Source: GCA-2748575 sp965222725
Lineage (GTDB): Bacteria; Pseudomonadota; Gammaproteobacteria; Pseudomonadales; Ketobacteraceae
Length of the DNA stretch: 64,000 bases
Assembly (NCBI GenBank): GCA_965222725.1
Contig: OZ244969.1
Span: forward strand, 3,534,001-3,598,000
Direction: 5' to 3'
Of this stretch, positions 26,669 through 35,245 are shown piece by piece (position 1 is the first letter of the stretch; every line of letters starts with the position of its first letter). The notes under the pieces were generated by a model. That model was not told where the DNA came from, searched no databases, and saw only the letters and a list, made by a program, of their open reading frames with translations. The translations under genes were made by a program, and so were the position numbers.

Positions 26669-26741
26669 AACGCCGTGGAGCTGTCCGGAATTTGACGGTA
26701 CACTTCAGTGAGTCTGTATTTATCTGAAACGAGGTGTTTGC

Positions 26742-27059
26742 TTGAGCGTTACAAAATCAACTCTTGCTGGCGGGCTGATGCTGGTATTGCTGTTTTCTTC
26801 GCAAGTGGTGCGTGGCGAGCAGTCAAACCCTTTTCAGCCTCAGTCTGGCCAGCCGTTGTCCTCGTCAGTGTGGCTCGCAGGTGTATCCATTGAATCTGCT
26901 ATCAGCAAGGCCAAGGCCAAATATGGCGGCAAGGTGCTGTCCGCCAAGGAAATCCGCAGCAAAGGGCCTCTGGTTTATAAAATCAAACTGTTGTTGCCCA
27001 ATGGCCGGGTAAAAACAGTGTTTGTTGACGGTGATTCGGGAGAGGTGTTTGAGTCTTGA
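26742..27059 (+). CDS. small exported PepSY-like protein
   Basis: This ~105-residue protein has a signal peptide (LAGGLMLVLLFSSQVVRGEQ) and a C-terminal segment with the PepSY pattern: VSIESAISKAKAKYGGKVLSA, then YKIKLLLPNGRVKTVFVDGDSGEV. PepSY proteins of this size are commonly encoded just before PhoP/PhoQ-type pairs and may modulate the sensor; here the response regulator starts 53 bp downstream. The start appears to be TTG at 26742 with GAGGTG before it. Confidence 0.82.
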   Translation: MSVTKSTLAGGLMLVLLFSSQVVRGEQSNPFQPQSGQPLSSSVWLAGVSIESAISKAKAKYGGKVLSAKEIRSKGPLVYKIKLLLPNGRVKTVFVDGDSGEVFES

Positions 27060-27112
27060 GTACCAGCCAGATCTCAACTGAGACTCAACCCGGACCTCAA
27101 TAAGGAGTACAG

Positions 27113-27787
27113 ATGCGATTGCTTGTTGTTGAAGATGACAGCCACCTGCAGGAACAGTTAAAGGCGCTGCTGGTTACCAACGGTTACAGCGTGGATGTAG
27201 CGGCCGATGGCCAGGAAGGTCTTTACCTGGGCACTGAGTATGACTATGACCTGGCCATTGTTGACCTGGGGCTACCCAAACTGAATGGTATTGAACTGAT
27301 CCGGGCGCTGCGAAATGAAGGTTGCGGATATCCCATTCTGATACTGACAGCGCGGGATCACTGGCAGGAAAAGGTGAACGGCCTGGAAGCGGGGGCCGAC
27401 GATTACGTGGTGAAACCCTTCCATGACGAAGAAGTCCTGGCCCGGCTGAATGCCCTGTTGCGTCGTTCTGCGGGGTTGGCTTCCCCCACGGTGGAAAAAG
27501 GCCCGATTGTTCTGAACACTGCCTCCCAGAAAGTGACAGTGGCAGGCCGGGCGGTGGAACTCACCAGCTATGAATACAAGGTGCTTGAATACCTGATGCT
27601 GCATCCGGAAGAGGTGGTATCCAAAATGACTCTGACGGAGCACATTTACGATCAGGATTTTGATCGTGACAGCAATGTGATAGAGGTATTCGTTGGCCGT
27701 TTGCGCAAAAAGATCGATCCGGACAACAGCTATAAACCCATCGAAACCCTGCGCGGCAGGGGTTACCGCCTTTCCCTTAACCCATGA
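27113..27787 (+). CDS. OmpR-family response regulator (PhoP-like)
   Basis: This 224-residue regulator has a receiver domain (acidic pair in VVEDDS, phospho-acceptor D51 in AIVDLGLP, Lys in DDYVVKPF) and an OmpR-type winged-helix domain (VELTSYEYKVLEYLMLHPEEVVSK, RGRGYRL). Such proteins bind direct repeats once phosphorylated. Its stop overlaps the start of the histidine kinase gene by 4 bp, so the two form a co-translated pair, with the PepSY-like gene as likely first member. The PhoP-like assignment rests on the neighbouring PhoQ-like kinase. Confidence 0.95.
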   Translation: MRLLVVEDDSHLQEQLKALLVTNGYSVDVAADGQEGLYLGTEYDYDLAIVDLGLPKLNGIELIRALRNEGCGYPILILTARDHWQEKVNGLEAGADDYVVKPFHDEEVLARLNALLRRSAGLASPTVEKGPIVLNTASQKVTVAGRAVELTSYEYKVLEYLMLHPEEVVSKMTLTEHIYDQDFDRDSNVIEVFVGRLRKKIDPDNSYKPIETLRGRGYRLSLNP

Positions 27788-29151
27788 AGCTATCTCTTCG
27801 CGCCCGGTTGCTTTGGGTTTCCCTCAGCCTGTTATTGTTGTTTCTGAGCCTGACCGCCTGGGTGCTGGATCAGGCCTTTGTGCGCAGTATTGAAAACAAT
27901 GCCCGCTCCCAGTTACAGCTGCATGTGTATGCCTTGCTGACAGCGGCCGAGCAGGTTGAAGGCAAGTTGATTCTGCCTGAAGTGTTGCAGGAACCACGCT
28001 TTAATCAACTGAACACCGGCCTGTACGGCTGGGTGGTGGACAAGCAACAGAATCAGCTCTGGCAGAGCGCGTCTGCCATGGCCGATGCCCTGACGCGGGT
28101 GCCGGCATTGCAGCCCGGTGAGCGGAAATTTGCCCAGGTAAACCAGACCGGCGCTAATCGCTATCAGCTGGCGTTTGCCGTGGTATGGGAAGGCGCCAGC
28201 GGCAAGGATCAGGAATATACCTTTGTGGTGGCCGAGGATGCGGAGCTTTATGGCTCGCAGATTTCGGGGTTCCGGCGCGCCCTGTGGGGCTGGCTGAGCG
28301 CCATGGCCGCAGTGCTGCTGCTGGTACAGTTCGGTATTACCACCTGGGGCCTGGGCCCCTTGCGGGAAATGGCCTTTAATCTGGGCAAGATTGAAAAAGG
28401 CGAGGCAGAAAGACTTGAAGGGGAGTATCCCAAAGAACTGAGTGGTGTGGTGACTAACCTTAACCTGTTGATTGATCATGAACGGCGCCAGCGGGAACGC
28501 TATAAAAACAGCCTGGGTGATCTGGCCCACAGCCTGAAAACCCCGCTGGCGGTGATCAAGGGTGGCGTTAACCTGAGCCGCGACGAAACCGAGCTGAAAA
28601 AACTCATCAATGAACAAACCCAGCGCATGGACGACATCGTGGCTTATCAGCTCAAGCGCGCTATGGCGGCATCGCCGGCAAACCTGGCAAAGAAAGTGGC
28701 ATTACAGCCGTTGGTGGAGCGCATTACTAAAGCCCTGGAAAAGGTGTACCGGGACAAGTCAGTAGCGGTGGAAAACCTGATAGGGAAAGAGCTGGTAGCC
28801 GGCGGTGATGAAAGCGACTTTTATGAAGTGTTGGGCAATGTACTGGATAATGCCTTTAAACACTGCAGCGGTTTAGTGCGGATCCGTCAGTCAGCAGAAC
28901 ACCATAATGACAAGCCGATGGTGGCGCTTTGGGTGGAGGATGATGGCGCCGGTATTCCCGAAGATCAAAGCGAAGAAGTGCTGAATCGTGGCATACGGGC
29001 GGACACATCCGTGCCCGGGCAGGGGATTGGTCTTTCTGTGGTAAAGGATATTATTCAGGGTTACGGTGGTGATATCAGCGTTGGTCGCAGTGATCTGGGC
29101 GGCGCTGCCATCTGTATGCGGTTTCCGGCGACAATGAGTGGGCTGACATGA
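27784..29151 (+). CDS. PhoQ-like sensor histidine kinase
   Basis: This 455-residue inner-membrane kinase has an N-terminal membrane segment (LLWVSLSLLLLFLSLTAWVL), a periplasmic sensor of about 140 residues, a second membrane segment (WGWLSAMAAVLLLVQFGITTW), a HAMP-like linker and a kinase core. The core has H249 in DLAHSLKTPLAV, the N box NVLDNAFKHC, and G boxes WVEDDGAGIPED and GQGIGLSVVKDI. The sequence DLAHSLKTPL is typical of PhoQ-type kinases. The last base abuts the stop of the convergent hybrid kinase gene with no intergenic base, so there is no room for a terminator of its own. Confidence 0.94.
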   Translation: MKLSLRARLLWVSLSLLLLFLSLTAWVLDQAFVRSIENNARSQLQLHVYALLTAAEQVEGKLILPEVLQEPRFNQLNTGLYGWVVDKQQNQLWQSASAMADALTRVPALQPGERKFAQVNQTGANRYQLAFAVVWEGASGKDQEYTFVVAEDAELYGSQISGFRRALWGWLSAMAAVLLLVQFGITTWGLGPLREMAFNLGKIEKGEAERLEGEYPKELSGVVTNLNLLIDHERRQRERYKNSLGDLAHSLKTPLAVIKGGVNLSRDETELKKLINEQTQRMDDIVAYQLKRAMAASPANLAKKVALQPLVERITKALEKVYRDKSVAVENLIGKELVAGGDESDFYEVLGNVLDNAFKHCSGLVRIRQSAEHHNDKPMVALWVEDDGAGIPEDQSEEVLNRGIRADTSVPGQGIGLSVVKDIIQGYGGDISVGRSDLGGAAICMRFPATMSGLT

Positions 29152-31557
29152 TCAATGACCCAGCCAGTTGGACAGCTTGTCGATCAGTACATTCTGGGAA
29201 ATGGGCTTTTTAATATAATCGTTCATGCCTGCTTCCAGGCACTTCAGCTTGTCGCCGGGATTGGCGTTGGCGGTCACGGCAATGATGGGGACATCCACAT
29301 TCCGGTTGGCCAGGCGGCGAATGCGCCGGGTGGCTTCGAAGCCATCCATCACCGGCATCTGGCAATCCATCAGTATGATATCCACCACTTTACTGTCCAG
29401 ATAATCCAGCGCTTCCTGGCCGTTAATGGCTGAGGCCGCTTCCAGGCCCAGCTTTCTGATCAGTGATACCAGTACCAGCTTGTTCACCGGATTATCTTCC
29501 ACAATCAACACTTTTCTGCCGGGTTTCAGCAAAGGCAGCGCAGCTTTGCGATCATCGTGAATACTGCCTTTCAGTGGATCAGCTTTGGTAAAGTCCAGAT
29601 CCAGTGTCACGGTAGTACCCTCACCGGGAGTCGACTGAAAATCCAGCTGGCCTTCCAGAATCTGGATAATATCCTTGCTCAGTGCCAGTCCGATGCCCAG
29701 ACCGCCTTTTTTGCGGGTCAGGGAACCATCTGCCTGGCGGAAGGACTCGAAAATGGTTTCTTTCATTGAATCCGGAACGCCGCAGCCGGTATCGGCCACC
29801 TGAAAACGGATGCGGATATCGTCGCGACTCTGGTGTAACGGCAGGCAGCGGAAAACCACTTCACCCTGATCGGTAAATTTCCAGGCATTGTCCAGCAGAT
29901 GCTGCAGAACCAGTCTAAGTTTGCCTTTGTCGCCATGGAGTTTATCGGGAATCTCTTCGCTCAGGTGAAACCGGAAAGACACGTCTTTTTTCTCGCAGCG
30001 CCCGCGATAGTCATCCACCAGCGCGTTCAGCAGTTCCCGGATATTGAAATCGTTCTTGTTTTCTTTCAGCGTGTCCGCTTCACACTGGGTGTAGGTCAGA
30101 ATGTCTTCCACCATCTTCAGCATTTCACTGCTGGAGTGGGCAACAGTATCGATATAGCCCTTTTGTTCATCGGTGGGGGTTGTCAGCTTGAGTAGCTCAG
30201 TCGCACCGAAGATACCGTTCATGGGGGTTCTTAGTTCATGGCTGATCACAGACAGGAATTCGTCCTTGAAGCGGTTGCTGGCCGCCAGTTTGCGGTTGGA
30301 GTCTTCCAGTTGTTCCTTGGCTCGCTGTTCAATGGCAAGGCGTTCTTTTTCCAGAACGCGAATACGGTCTCCCAGCGCCATGGACAGCAGAATGGTTTCG
30401 ATGGCCGCCCCCAGATGCAGGGAAAACTTGGAAAAATGATTGTAGGGCAGAATATCCAGCAGAATAAAAATCCACGCCAGGGAACCCATGATCACCGCGG
30501 CCCAGGCGATACAGAAAAACCGTGCGGTGGTGTTACCGGTACGTAGCCCGGCTATGCCCGCTAACATGGCGATAAACGCAAAAATAAGCGTGAGCATCAT
30601 CACTGCCCGCGGGAACATGCCGCTCCCGAAAATCACAATAATCAGTGCGATAATGACGCTGAAAATCATGACTCCGTTAAACAGCTGATGATAGAAGGGC
30701 AGTGTCTCGCGGGTATAAAGAATGTGCTGGCAAAAGGCCGCGCCAAAAATAATCGGTGCAATGGCGGTGAGCATGTGGGCGCCATATTCCATGGGAATAT
30801 GAAACTGCGTGGCCAGAAAATCCCGGATTACGCCATCGTTGGACAGGGTAAAAAGCAGAATCGCGGAAATATACAGTACGTAGTAAACGTAACTTTCGTT
30901 CCTGGCCGTGAAATAAATAAACAGATTGAACGCGGCCATCACAAAGAAAATCCCGTAGAAAAACCCGCGGATCTGATCGCCGGACTTTTCATGACTCAGC
31001 ACTGTGGGTTCGGTGTGCAGATAGGCGGGTACTATCAGGGGAGAATCACTGGAGACTCGTAAATACAGCGTGCCCGACTGATGGCCGGTCCCCGTCGCCC
31101 GGGGCAGGTAAAAACCAAAACCGTACACATCCGGTGCTTCGGGGTTGGGCAGGTGGTCGTAGCCGCTGCTGATCAAGCGCTGATAATCGCCATTGGATGC
31201 TTCGTATACCAGAATCTCTTTCAGGTGAGGATATTCTATGGTGATCATCCAGCGATGCATGCCGGATACCTGATAATCCAGCTTCAGCCAGAAAGTGGAC
31301 TTGCGATCGCCCAACTGGGAAACCGGGGATTTGACGGGTTTGAAGCTGTATTTTGCCGGCCGGCTGAGAATATCGGTGATGGTAAGATCCCCTAAAGGAT
31401 CTTCCAGAATCTGGAAATAGGGGCCCAGTAGTATGGATTCGCCGGGTTGGCCAACCACCTGGTGCTGAAGGTGACCCGCAGAATTCCCTGCACTCACATA
31501 GCTGCTGCTGAATAACAGGAGCAAAAGAATCAGTGTACGCAACATCAGCGAGTCCAT
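29152..31557 (-). CDS. hybrid sensor histidine kinase with 7TM-DISM input
   Basis: This ~801-residue protein has a signal peptide, an extracytoplasmic 7TMR-DISMED2 ligand domain (about 35-180), a seven-helix DISM membrane region (about 190-395), a coiled-coil linker, a kinase core with phospho-acceptor His in VISHELRTPMNGIFG, HATPase boxes (HLLDNAWKFTD, VADTGCGVPDSM, KKGGLGIGLALSKDI) and a C-terminal receiver with Asp in DIILMDCQMPVMDGF. The 7TM-DISM input is thought to sense carbohydrate or small-molecule ligands. The output partner is unknown. Start: ATG at 31557, or a GTG four codons upstream; neither has a strong SD. It is single and convergent with the PhoQ-like gene. Confidence 0.93.
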   Translation of the reverse strand: MDSLMLRTLILLLLLFSSSYVSAGNSAGHLQHQVVGQPGESILLGPYFQILEDPLGDLTITDILSRPAKYSFKPVKSPVSQLGDRKSTFWLKLDYQVSGMHRWMITIEYPHLKEILVYEASNGDYQRLISSGYDHLPNPEAPDVYGFGFYLPRATGTGHQSGTLYLRVSSDSPLIVPAYLHTEPTVLSHEKSGDQIRGFFYGIFFVMAAFNLFIYFTARNESYVYYVLYISAILLFTLSNDGVIRDFLATQFHIPMEYGAHMLTAIAPIIFGAAFCQHILYTRETLPFYHQLFNGVMIFSVIIALIIVIFGSGMFPRAVMMLTLIFAFIAMLAGIAGLRTGNTTARFFCIAWAAVIMGSLAWIFILLDILPYNHFSKFSLHLGAAIETILLSMALGDRIRVLEKERLAIEQRAKEQLEDSNRKLAASNRFKDEFLSVISHELRTPMNGIFGATELLKLTTPTDEQKGYIDTVAHSSSEMLKMVEDILTYTQCEADTLKENKNDFNIRELLNALVDDYRGRCEKKDVSFRFHLSEEIPDKLHGDKGKLRLVLQHLLDNAWKFTDQGEVVFRCLPLHQSRDDIRIRFQVADTGCGVPDSMKETIFESFRQADGSLTRKKGGLGIGLALSKDIIQILEGQLDFQSTPGEGTTVTLDLDFTKADPLKGSIHDDRKAALPLLKPGRKVLIVEDNPVNKLVLVSLIRKLGLEAASAINGQEALDYLDSKVVDIILMDCQMPVMDGFEATRRIRRLANRNVDVPIIAVTANANPGDKLKCLEAGMNDYIKKPISQNVLIDKLSNWLGH

Positions 31558-31690
31558 GCTTACTACCACAGGTCACAGGTTATAAATTTATCAAACTGAT
31601 ACCTAAGTAGTGTAGCCTGCCAAACTCGCTTTGTTGTTTTTTTTTGTTAACGGGGTGCGCCGGAATGTCCGTTGTCAGATAGCTGAACGG

Positions 31691-32938
31691 TCACAGGGTG
31701 TTGCCAAATACGAAAATCAGTTGTGCGAAGCCGGCCGCCAGGCCCAGAACTGCACCAACAGCGATCAGCTTCCACTCGTCTTCCTGAAAGGCTGGCCTTA
31801 GCACTTCCTGAAATTCCTCGCTGCTGAGGCTTTCCATTCGGGTGCGCAGCAGGTCTTCGATGATTTCTTTCTGGCCCACATTAAAGGCGTTGTTGCTGAG
31901 CAGCTCATCCTGAGCCAGTAAAATGGCATGATCCGCGGCACGCATTTTAAGATCGATATAACCTTTGGTGCCCAGCATGGATTTGACTACGGGCTTTCCG
32001 ATGCCCATTCCCCAGCTGTTGGTTTCGTCGATGGAGTTGCGTACATGCTTCTGGATCATTTTCTGGGTGCGTTCCTGTTTGGGGCCGGTGAGCATGGCAT
32101 ACAGAATATTGCTGATGGTAATAACTTCGGTGGTGGTGATATTGCAGAGCACCTGGGCCACGGCCTTTTGCCGCTTGAGAAACAGCCCTTGCAAGGTAAA
32201 AGGGCCGATGTGAATGGGGTTGAGCGGCTTGAAAATAATTTTCAGGGCAATTTCGTTGGTGGCGTAACCCACAATCAAGCCGAACAGGGGCAGAATCCAC
32301 CATTCCTGATAAAAATACCAGATGCCCATCTGGATCAGACCGAACAGAAAACCAAAGTACAAACCGGAATTGATAATGAACTTGAATTCCTGCTCGCCCG
32401 CTTCCTGAAAAATACGGTTCAGCAGTTCCTTGTTGGTGGTGAGTTTCTTGACCACCATGTCTTCCAGGTCGAACAGGCCGTCGATCTGATCGCCGATATC
32501 ATCAAGCATTTTATCGATGGTGTCCGGCAGCTGCTTGCGTACGCTCTTGTAAATGCCTTCGCGCACGTTGACGGGCAGGTTTTCCCACAGGGTGGCGTTC
32601 TCGGCATTCATCAGATCATCGATGTAGCCCTCCAGGCGGGCATCCACCACCTTTACCAGTTCTTCCGACAGCCGGTGCCGGTCAATCTGCTGGTAAACCT
32701 CGGAAATATTCGCCAGGTTTTCCAGGCCTTTTTCCACCACTACCTGCGCCATTTTACGGGCCTTGGAAGGGATAACGCCCTGCCAGCCCAACAGCAGTGG
32801 CTGGTAACCCATAAATTCCATGGGATAAAACATCAGTTTTATGGCTAACCAGTTGGTACTCCAGCCCACCAGGGCGGCCACTACGGGAATGCTGCAGTAT
32901 TTCCAGAAATCGGGATGATTGATAAGTTCCTGTATCAC
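31691..32938 (-). CDS. DUF445 family membrane protein
   Basis: This 415-residue protein has the DUF445 arrangement: an N-terminal membrane helix with VVAALVGWSTNWLAIKLMF, a repeated second copy (IVGYATNEIALKIIFKPLNP), long amphipathic helices between, and a C-terminal membrane helix (WKLIAVGAVLGLAAGFAQLIFVF). The two copies of the WSTNWLAIKLMF-type motif are the hallmark of the family. Function is unknown. It is a single gene with no coupled neighbour. Confidence 0.9.
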   Translation of the reverse strand: MIQELINHPDFWKYCSIPVVAALVGWSTNWLAIKLMFYPMEFMGYQPLLLGWQGVIPSKARKMAQVVVEKGLENLANISEVYQQIDRHRLSEELVKVVDARLEGYIDDLMNAENATLWENLPVNVREGIYKSVRKQLPDTIDKMLDDIGDQIDGLFDLEDMVVKKLTTNKELLNRIFQEAGEQEFKFIINSGLYFGFLFGLIQMGIWYFYQEWWILPLFGLIVGYATNEIALKIIFKPLNPIHIGPFTLQGLFLKRQKAVAQVLCNITTTEVITISNILYAMLTGPKQERTQKMIQKHVRNSIDETNSWGMGIGKPVVKSMLGTKGYIDLKMRAADHAILLAQDELLSNNAFNVGQKEIIEDLLRTRMESLSSEEFQEVLRPAFQEDEWKLIAVGAVLGLAAGFAQLIFVFGNTL

Positions 32939-33099
32939 GTAGCTGGCTTTCCTATCTGGTATGAAAGTCGTTAAACTGGCCCGGCATTATATTTATTATA
33001 GGCACTGTTAACACTATTTGAATGATATGGAAGTTCGAAAAGCGGTTAGCAGGGATTATTTTGCTTCTCGGAATTTGTGTCATAACGGGGAATACAAGA

Positions 33100-33477
33100 A
33101 TGATAAAAATGAACGCCAGGATAACGGGCTATTGCCTGATTCTGTTATTGAACCTGCTGGGATTGAATGGCGCCTGGGCCGAAGACGCGGGCAAAGGGGC
33201 AAACCCGGCCCTGAGCGAAGCCGTCGCCATTGAAAAAGCCAAAAGCTACTACGATTCCCGGGGCGAGTGGGCCGGTAAATTCACCATCACCAAGGTGCGC
33301 AAGGTGCGGTTTGTGCCACAGAGTCCCACCAGCATGGTGGCGCATATTCAGTATCAGGCGGCCTTCCTTCAGGACATGACCAAAACCGTGGAAGACCAGC
33401 GTACCTTTGGTTTCAGTTATCGGAAGGGTGAATGGCACGCAGACTGGATGGGGGGCCACAAGTCAGCGTCATTCTAG
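33100..33477 (+). CDS. small exported protein of unknown function
   Basis: This ~125-residue protein starts MIKMNARITGYCLILLLNLL and carries a signal peptide probably cleaved after GAWA. The mature part is basic and short, with no motif I recognise (KAKSYYDSRGEWAGKFTITK; RTFGFSYRKGEWHADWMGG). The ATG at 33100 is favoured by GGGGAA (33087-33092). The frame is open upstream to 33022, and a start there would put a second hydrophobic segment ahead of the signal. It converges on the PEP-CTERM-like gene 18 bp away. Confidence 0.7.
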   Translation: MIKMNARITGYCLILLLNLLGLNGAWAEDAGKGANPALSEAVAIEKAKSYYDSRGEWAGKFTITKVRKVRFVPQSPTSMVAHIQYQAAFLQDMTKTVEDQRTFGFSYRKGEWHADWMGGHKSASF

Positions 33478-33495
33478 GCGCTGATCAGAGGTTCT

Positions 33496-33888
33496 CTAGA
33501 AGCGTGCTTTGCTGCGGCGAACCACCAGGCTCAGGGTGAGCAGGATCAGTGCTGCAAAGGCGATGGATTCCGGTTGTGCCTGTGAGCTGGCTTTTGCTGC
33601 CGGTACTTCGCTGGTGCCATTGCCCCAGCCGGTACGCAGGAAGCTGATCACGCTGGATCCGGAATGATTCATCAGGTGCAGCAGATAGGAAACCCGGTTT
33701 TCCTGGCGGCACTGGGTGTCGGAAAACAGGCCCTGGGCATCGGACAGCAGATCTGAAGGGGCAAAGAAACGCTCGCCATTGAGCTCAGCATTCACGGAGC
33801 CGGCAAACAGGGCAGAACACATCAACAACCCACAGGCTGCCAGACGGCTGCGTAACAGGAACTTCTGTGGAGACTGCCGACGTTTCAT
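33496..33888 (-). CDS. small exported protein with PEP-CTERM-like C-terminal sorting signal
   Basis: This ~130-residue protein has an N-terminal signal sequence (RLAACGLLMCSALFAGSVNA). Its C-terminus carries a short Ala/Ser/Gln-rich spacer, then PES, a hydrophobic helix (IAFAALILLTLSLVV) and a basic end (RRSKARF). That tripartite tail resembles exosortase (PEP-CTERM) signals, although the motif is PES rather than PEP. The middle segment is short and contains one Cys (DTQCRQENR). The start is ATG at 33888 with a poor SD; a TTG lies three codons upstream. No exosortase gene is in the window. Confidence 0.65.
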   Translation of the reverse strand: MKRRQSPQKFLLRSRLAACGLLMCSALFAGSVNAELNGERFFAPSDLLSDAQGLFSDTQCRQENRVSYLLHLMNHSGSSVISFLRTGWGNGTSEVPAAKASSQAQPESIAFAALILLTLSLVVRRSKARF

Positions 33889-34057
33889 CTGATCCAACGT
33901 TGCCCCTTGCTGCTTGTTCTCGACATGTTGAAGACATGGACAGTTACGACAACGGTGAAATCAGACCGGGTGGCAATACCGTGTCTACCTGCCAGATAGA
34001 ATAGTAAAAGTGCGGGGGGGCAAAAACTGTGAACTGGTTCGCCATTTGTTGTAATAA

Positions 34058-34073
34058 TTGACCGAATGGTCAA
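34058..34073. promoter_or_regulatory. candidate operator palindrome TTGACC-GAAT-GGTCAA
   Basis: A perfect 6-bp inverted repeat with a 4-bp spacer lies between the AraC regulator stop (34081) and the PEP-CTERM-like gene start (33888). The form suits a dimeric repressor such as a TetR-family protein. The same interval includes an A+T-rich stretch (about 34000-34060). Which promoter it serves is unclear. Confidence 0.4.
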
Positions 34074-34080
34074 ATGTTGA

Positions 34081-35130
34081 TCAATCTGGCGGCGAAGCCT
34101 GCTGTTTTCCACTGCGTTGCTTTGTCTGGTACTGGCTCCGGTACTGGGCAGGGCTTTCATTTTCCCAGCGGCGGAATGCGTGGACAAAGGCCGCAGCTTC
34201 CGCGTAGCCCAGTTCCTGGGCAATGGCCTCTATGGTCAGGCGGGTATTCATGAGTAAATGCCTGGCTTTCGCCGATTTAACCTCGTCCACCAGTTTGCGG
34301 AAGGACGTTCCTTCCTGACTGAGCTTGCGCCTGAGGCTGCGTTCCGACATGCCAAAGGTAATGGCTGCAGCCTCCGCGCCCGGTAGCCGCTCCGAAAAAA
34401 GTGTCAGGTATTTTTTGATGTTGCTGCCCAGTTGAGGCGCCTGGTTTTCCCGCTGGCTCAAAATCTGGTCACACTGCTTTTTATACAATGCAAAGGCGGT
34501 GCGGTTGGCCCCGGGGAAATGGATCGCCAGATCCCGGTTCTTGATCACTGCCCGAATCCGGTCATGGCCGAAGGAAACCGGGCACTGAAAGCGCTCTTCG
34601 TAGGAGGCGTGTTCCGGCGGCCGGGGGTAGGGCAGTTCGATTCTGACCGGGCTGACGGACACCCCGATATTGTGCTGGATATCGGATATCAGCTGAAAGG
34701 TGCCGGAAATATCCCGGTCAATCAGAAAGCGCTCACAGTTTTTGGGCAGGGGCACCGGAGTAATTACCAGAGAGGATTCCTTTTCGCCGGTTTCCATGCT
34801 CAGCTGGCCGAACAGGTAGGTCAGCTGCTGGTATTTCTCGCCGGTTTTAAAGGCTTCCCAGGCATTCTGGCAGGACATGAGCAACATAATAAACTGGCCG
34901 TAGCCCGCCAGACTCATACCTTTGCCGATATTGAGGCCGGTGAGGGGATCATCCATCTGATCTGCCAGTTCGGTATATATCTGCAGCTCCAGTGAGCGCT
35001 CGATCTCCGCTTCCGGTGAGATGGTTTTCAGAGAAATGCCGTATTTCTTCAGAATCGGTTCAATGCTGATACCGTAGGCTTTGAGTGCTTCAAGGGTATA
35101 AACCAAGCCCAGGACCGATCGGGTACTCAT
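34081..35130 (-). CDS. AraC-family transcriptional regulator (Arabinose_bd-type N-terminal domain)
   Basis: This 349-residue regulator has a ~200-residue N-terminal ligand domain of the kind found in ArgR/OruR-like AraC proteins (QIYTELADQMDDPLTGLNIGKGMSLAGYGQFIMLLMSC) and a C-terminal double helix-turn-helix domain (LPGAEAAAITFGMSERSLRRKLSQEGTSFR..., then TIEAIAQELGYAEAAAFVHAFRRWENESPAQYR). It is divergent from the flavin monooxygenase gene, with 115 bp between starts, so it likely controls that gene. The ATG at 35130 has AGGTG before it; a GTG three codons upstream is possible. Confidence 0.92.
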   Translation of the reverse strand: MSTRSVLGLVYTLEALKAYGISIEPILKKYGISLKTISPEAEIERSLELQIYTELADQMDDPLTGLNIGKGMSLAGYGQFIMLLMSCQNAWEAFKTGEKYQQLTYLFGQLSMETGEKESSLVITPVPLPKNCERFLIDRDISGTFQLISDIQHNIGVSVSPVRIELPYPRPPEHASYEERFQCPVSFGHDRIRAVIKNRDLAIHFPGANRTAFALYKKQCDQILSQRENQAPQLGSNIKKYLTLFSERLPGAEAAAITFGMSERSLRRKLSQEGTSFRKLVDEVKSAKARHLLMNTRLTIEAIAQELGYAEAAAFVHAFRRWENESPAQYRSQYQTKQRSGKQQASPPD

Positions 35131-35245
35131 AATGTTCACCTGGCCGAAAATGTCAAGATTTCACGGGAGGATATCATACTCAGCGCCGATGTGGCGGACT
35201 ATATTGAAGGACATGACAATAAGTAATCACTGTGTGAGGTAGCCT

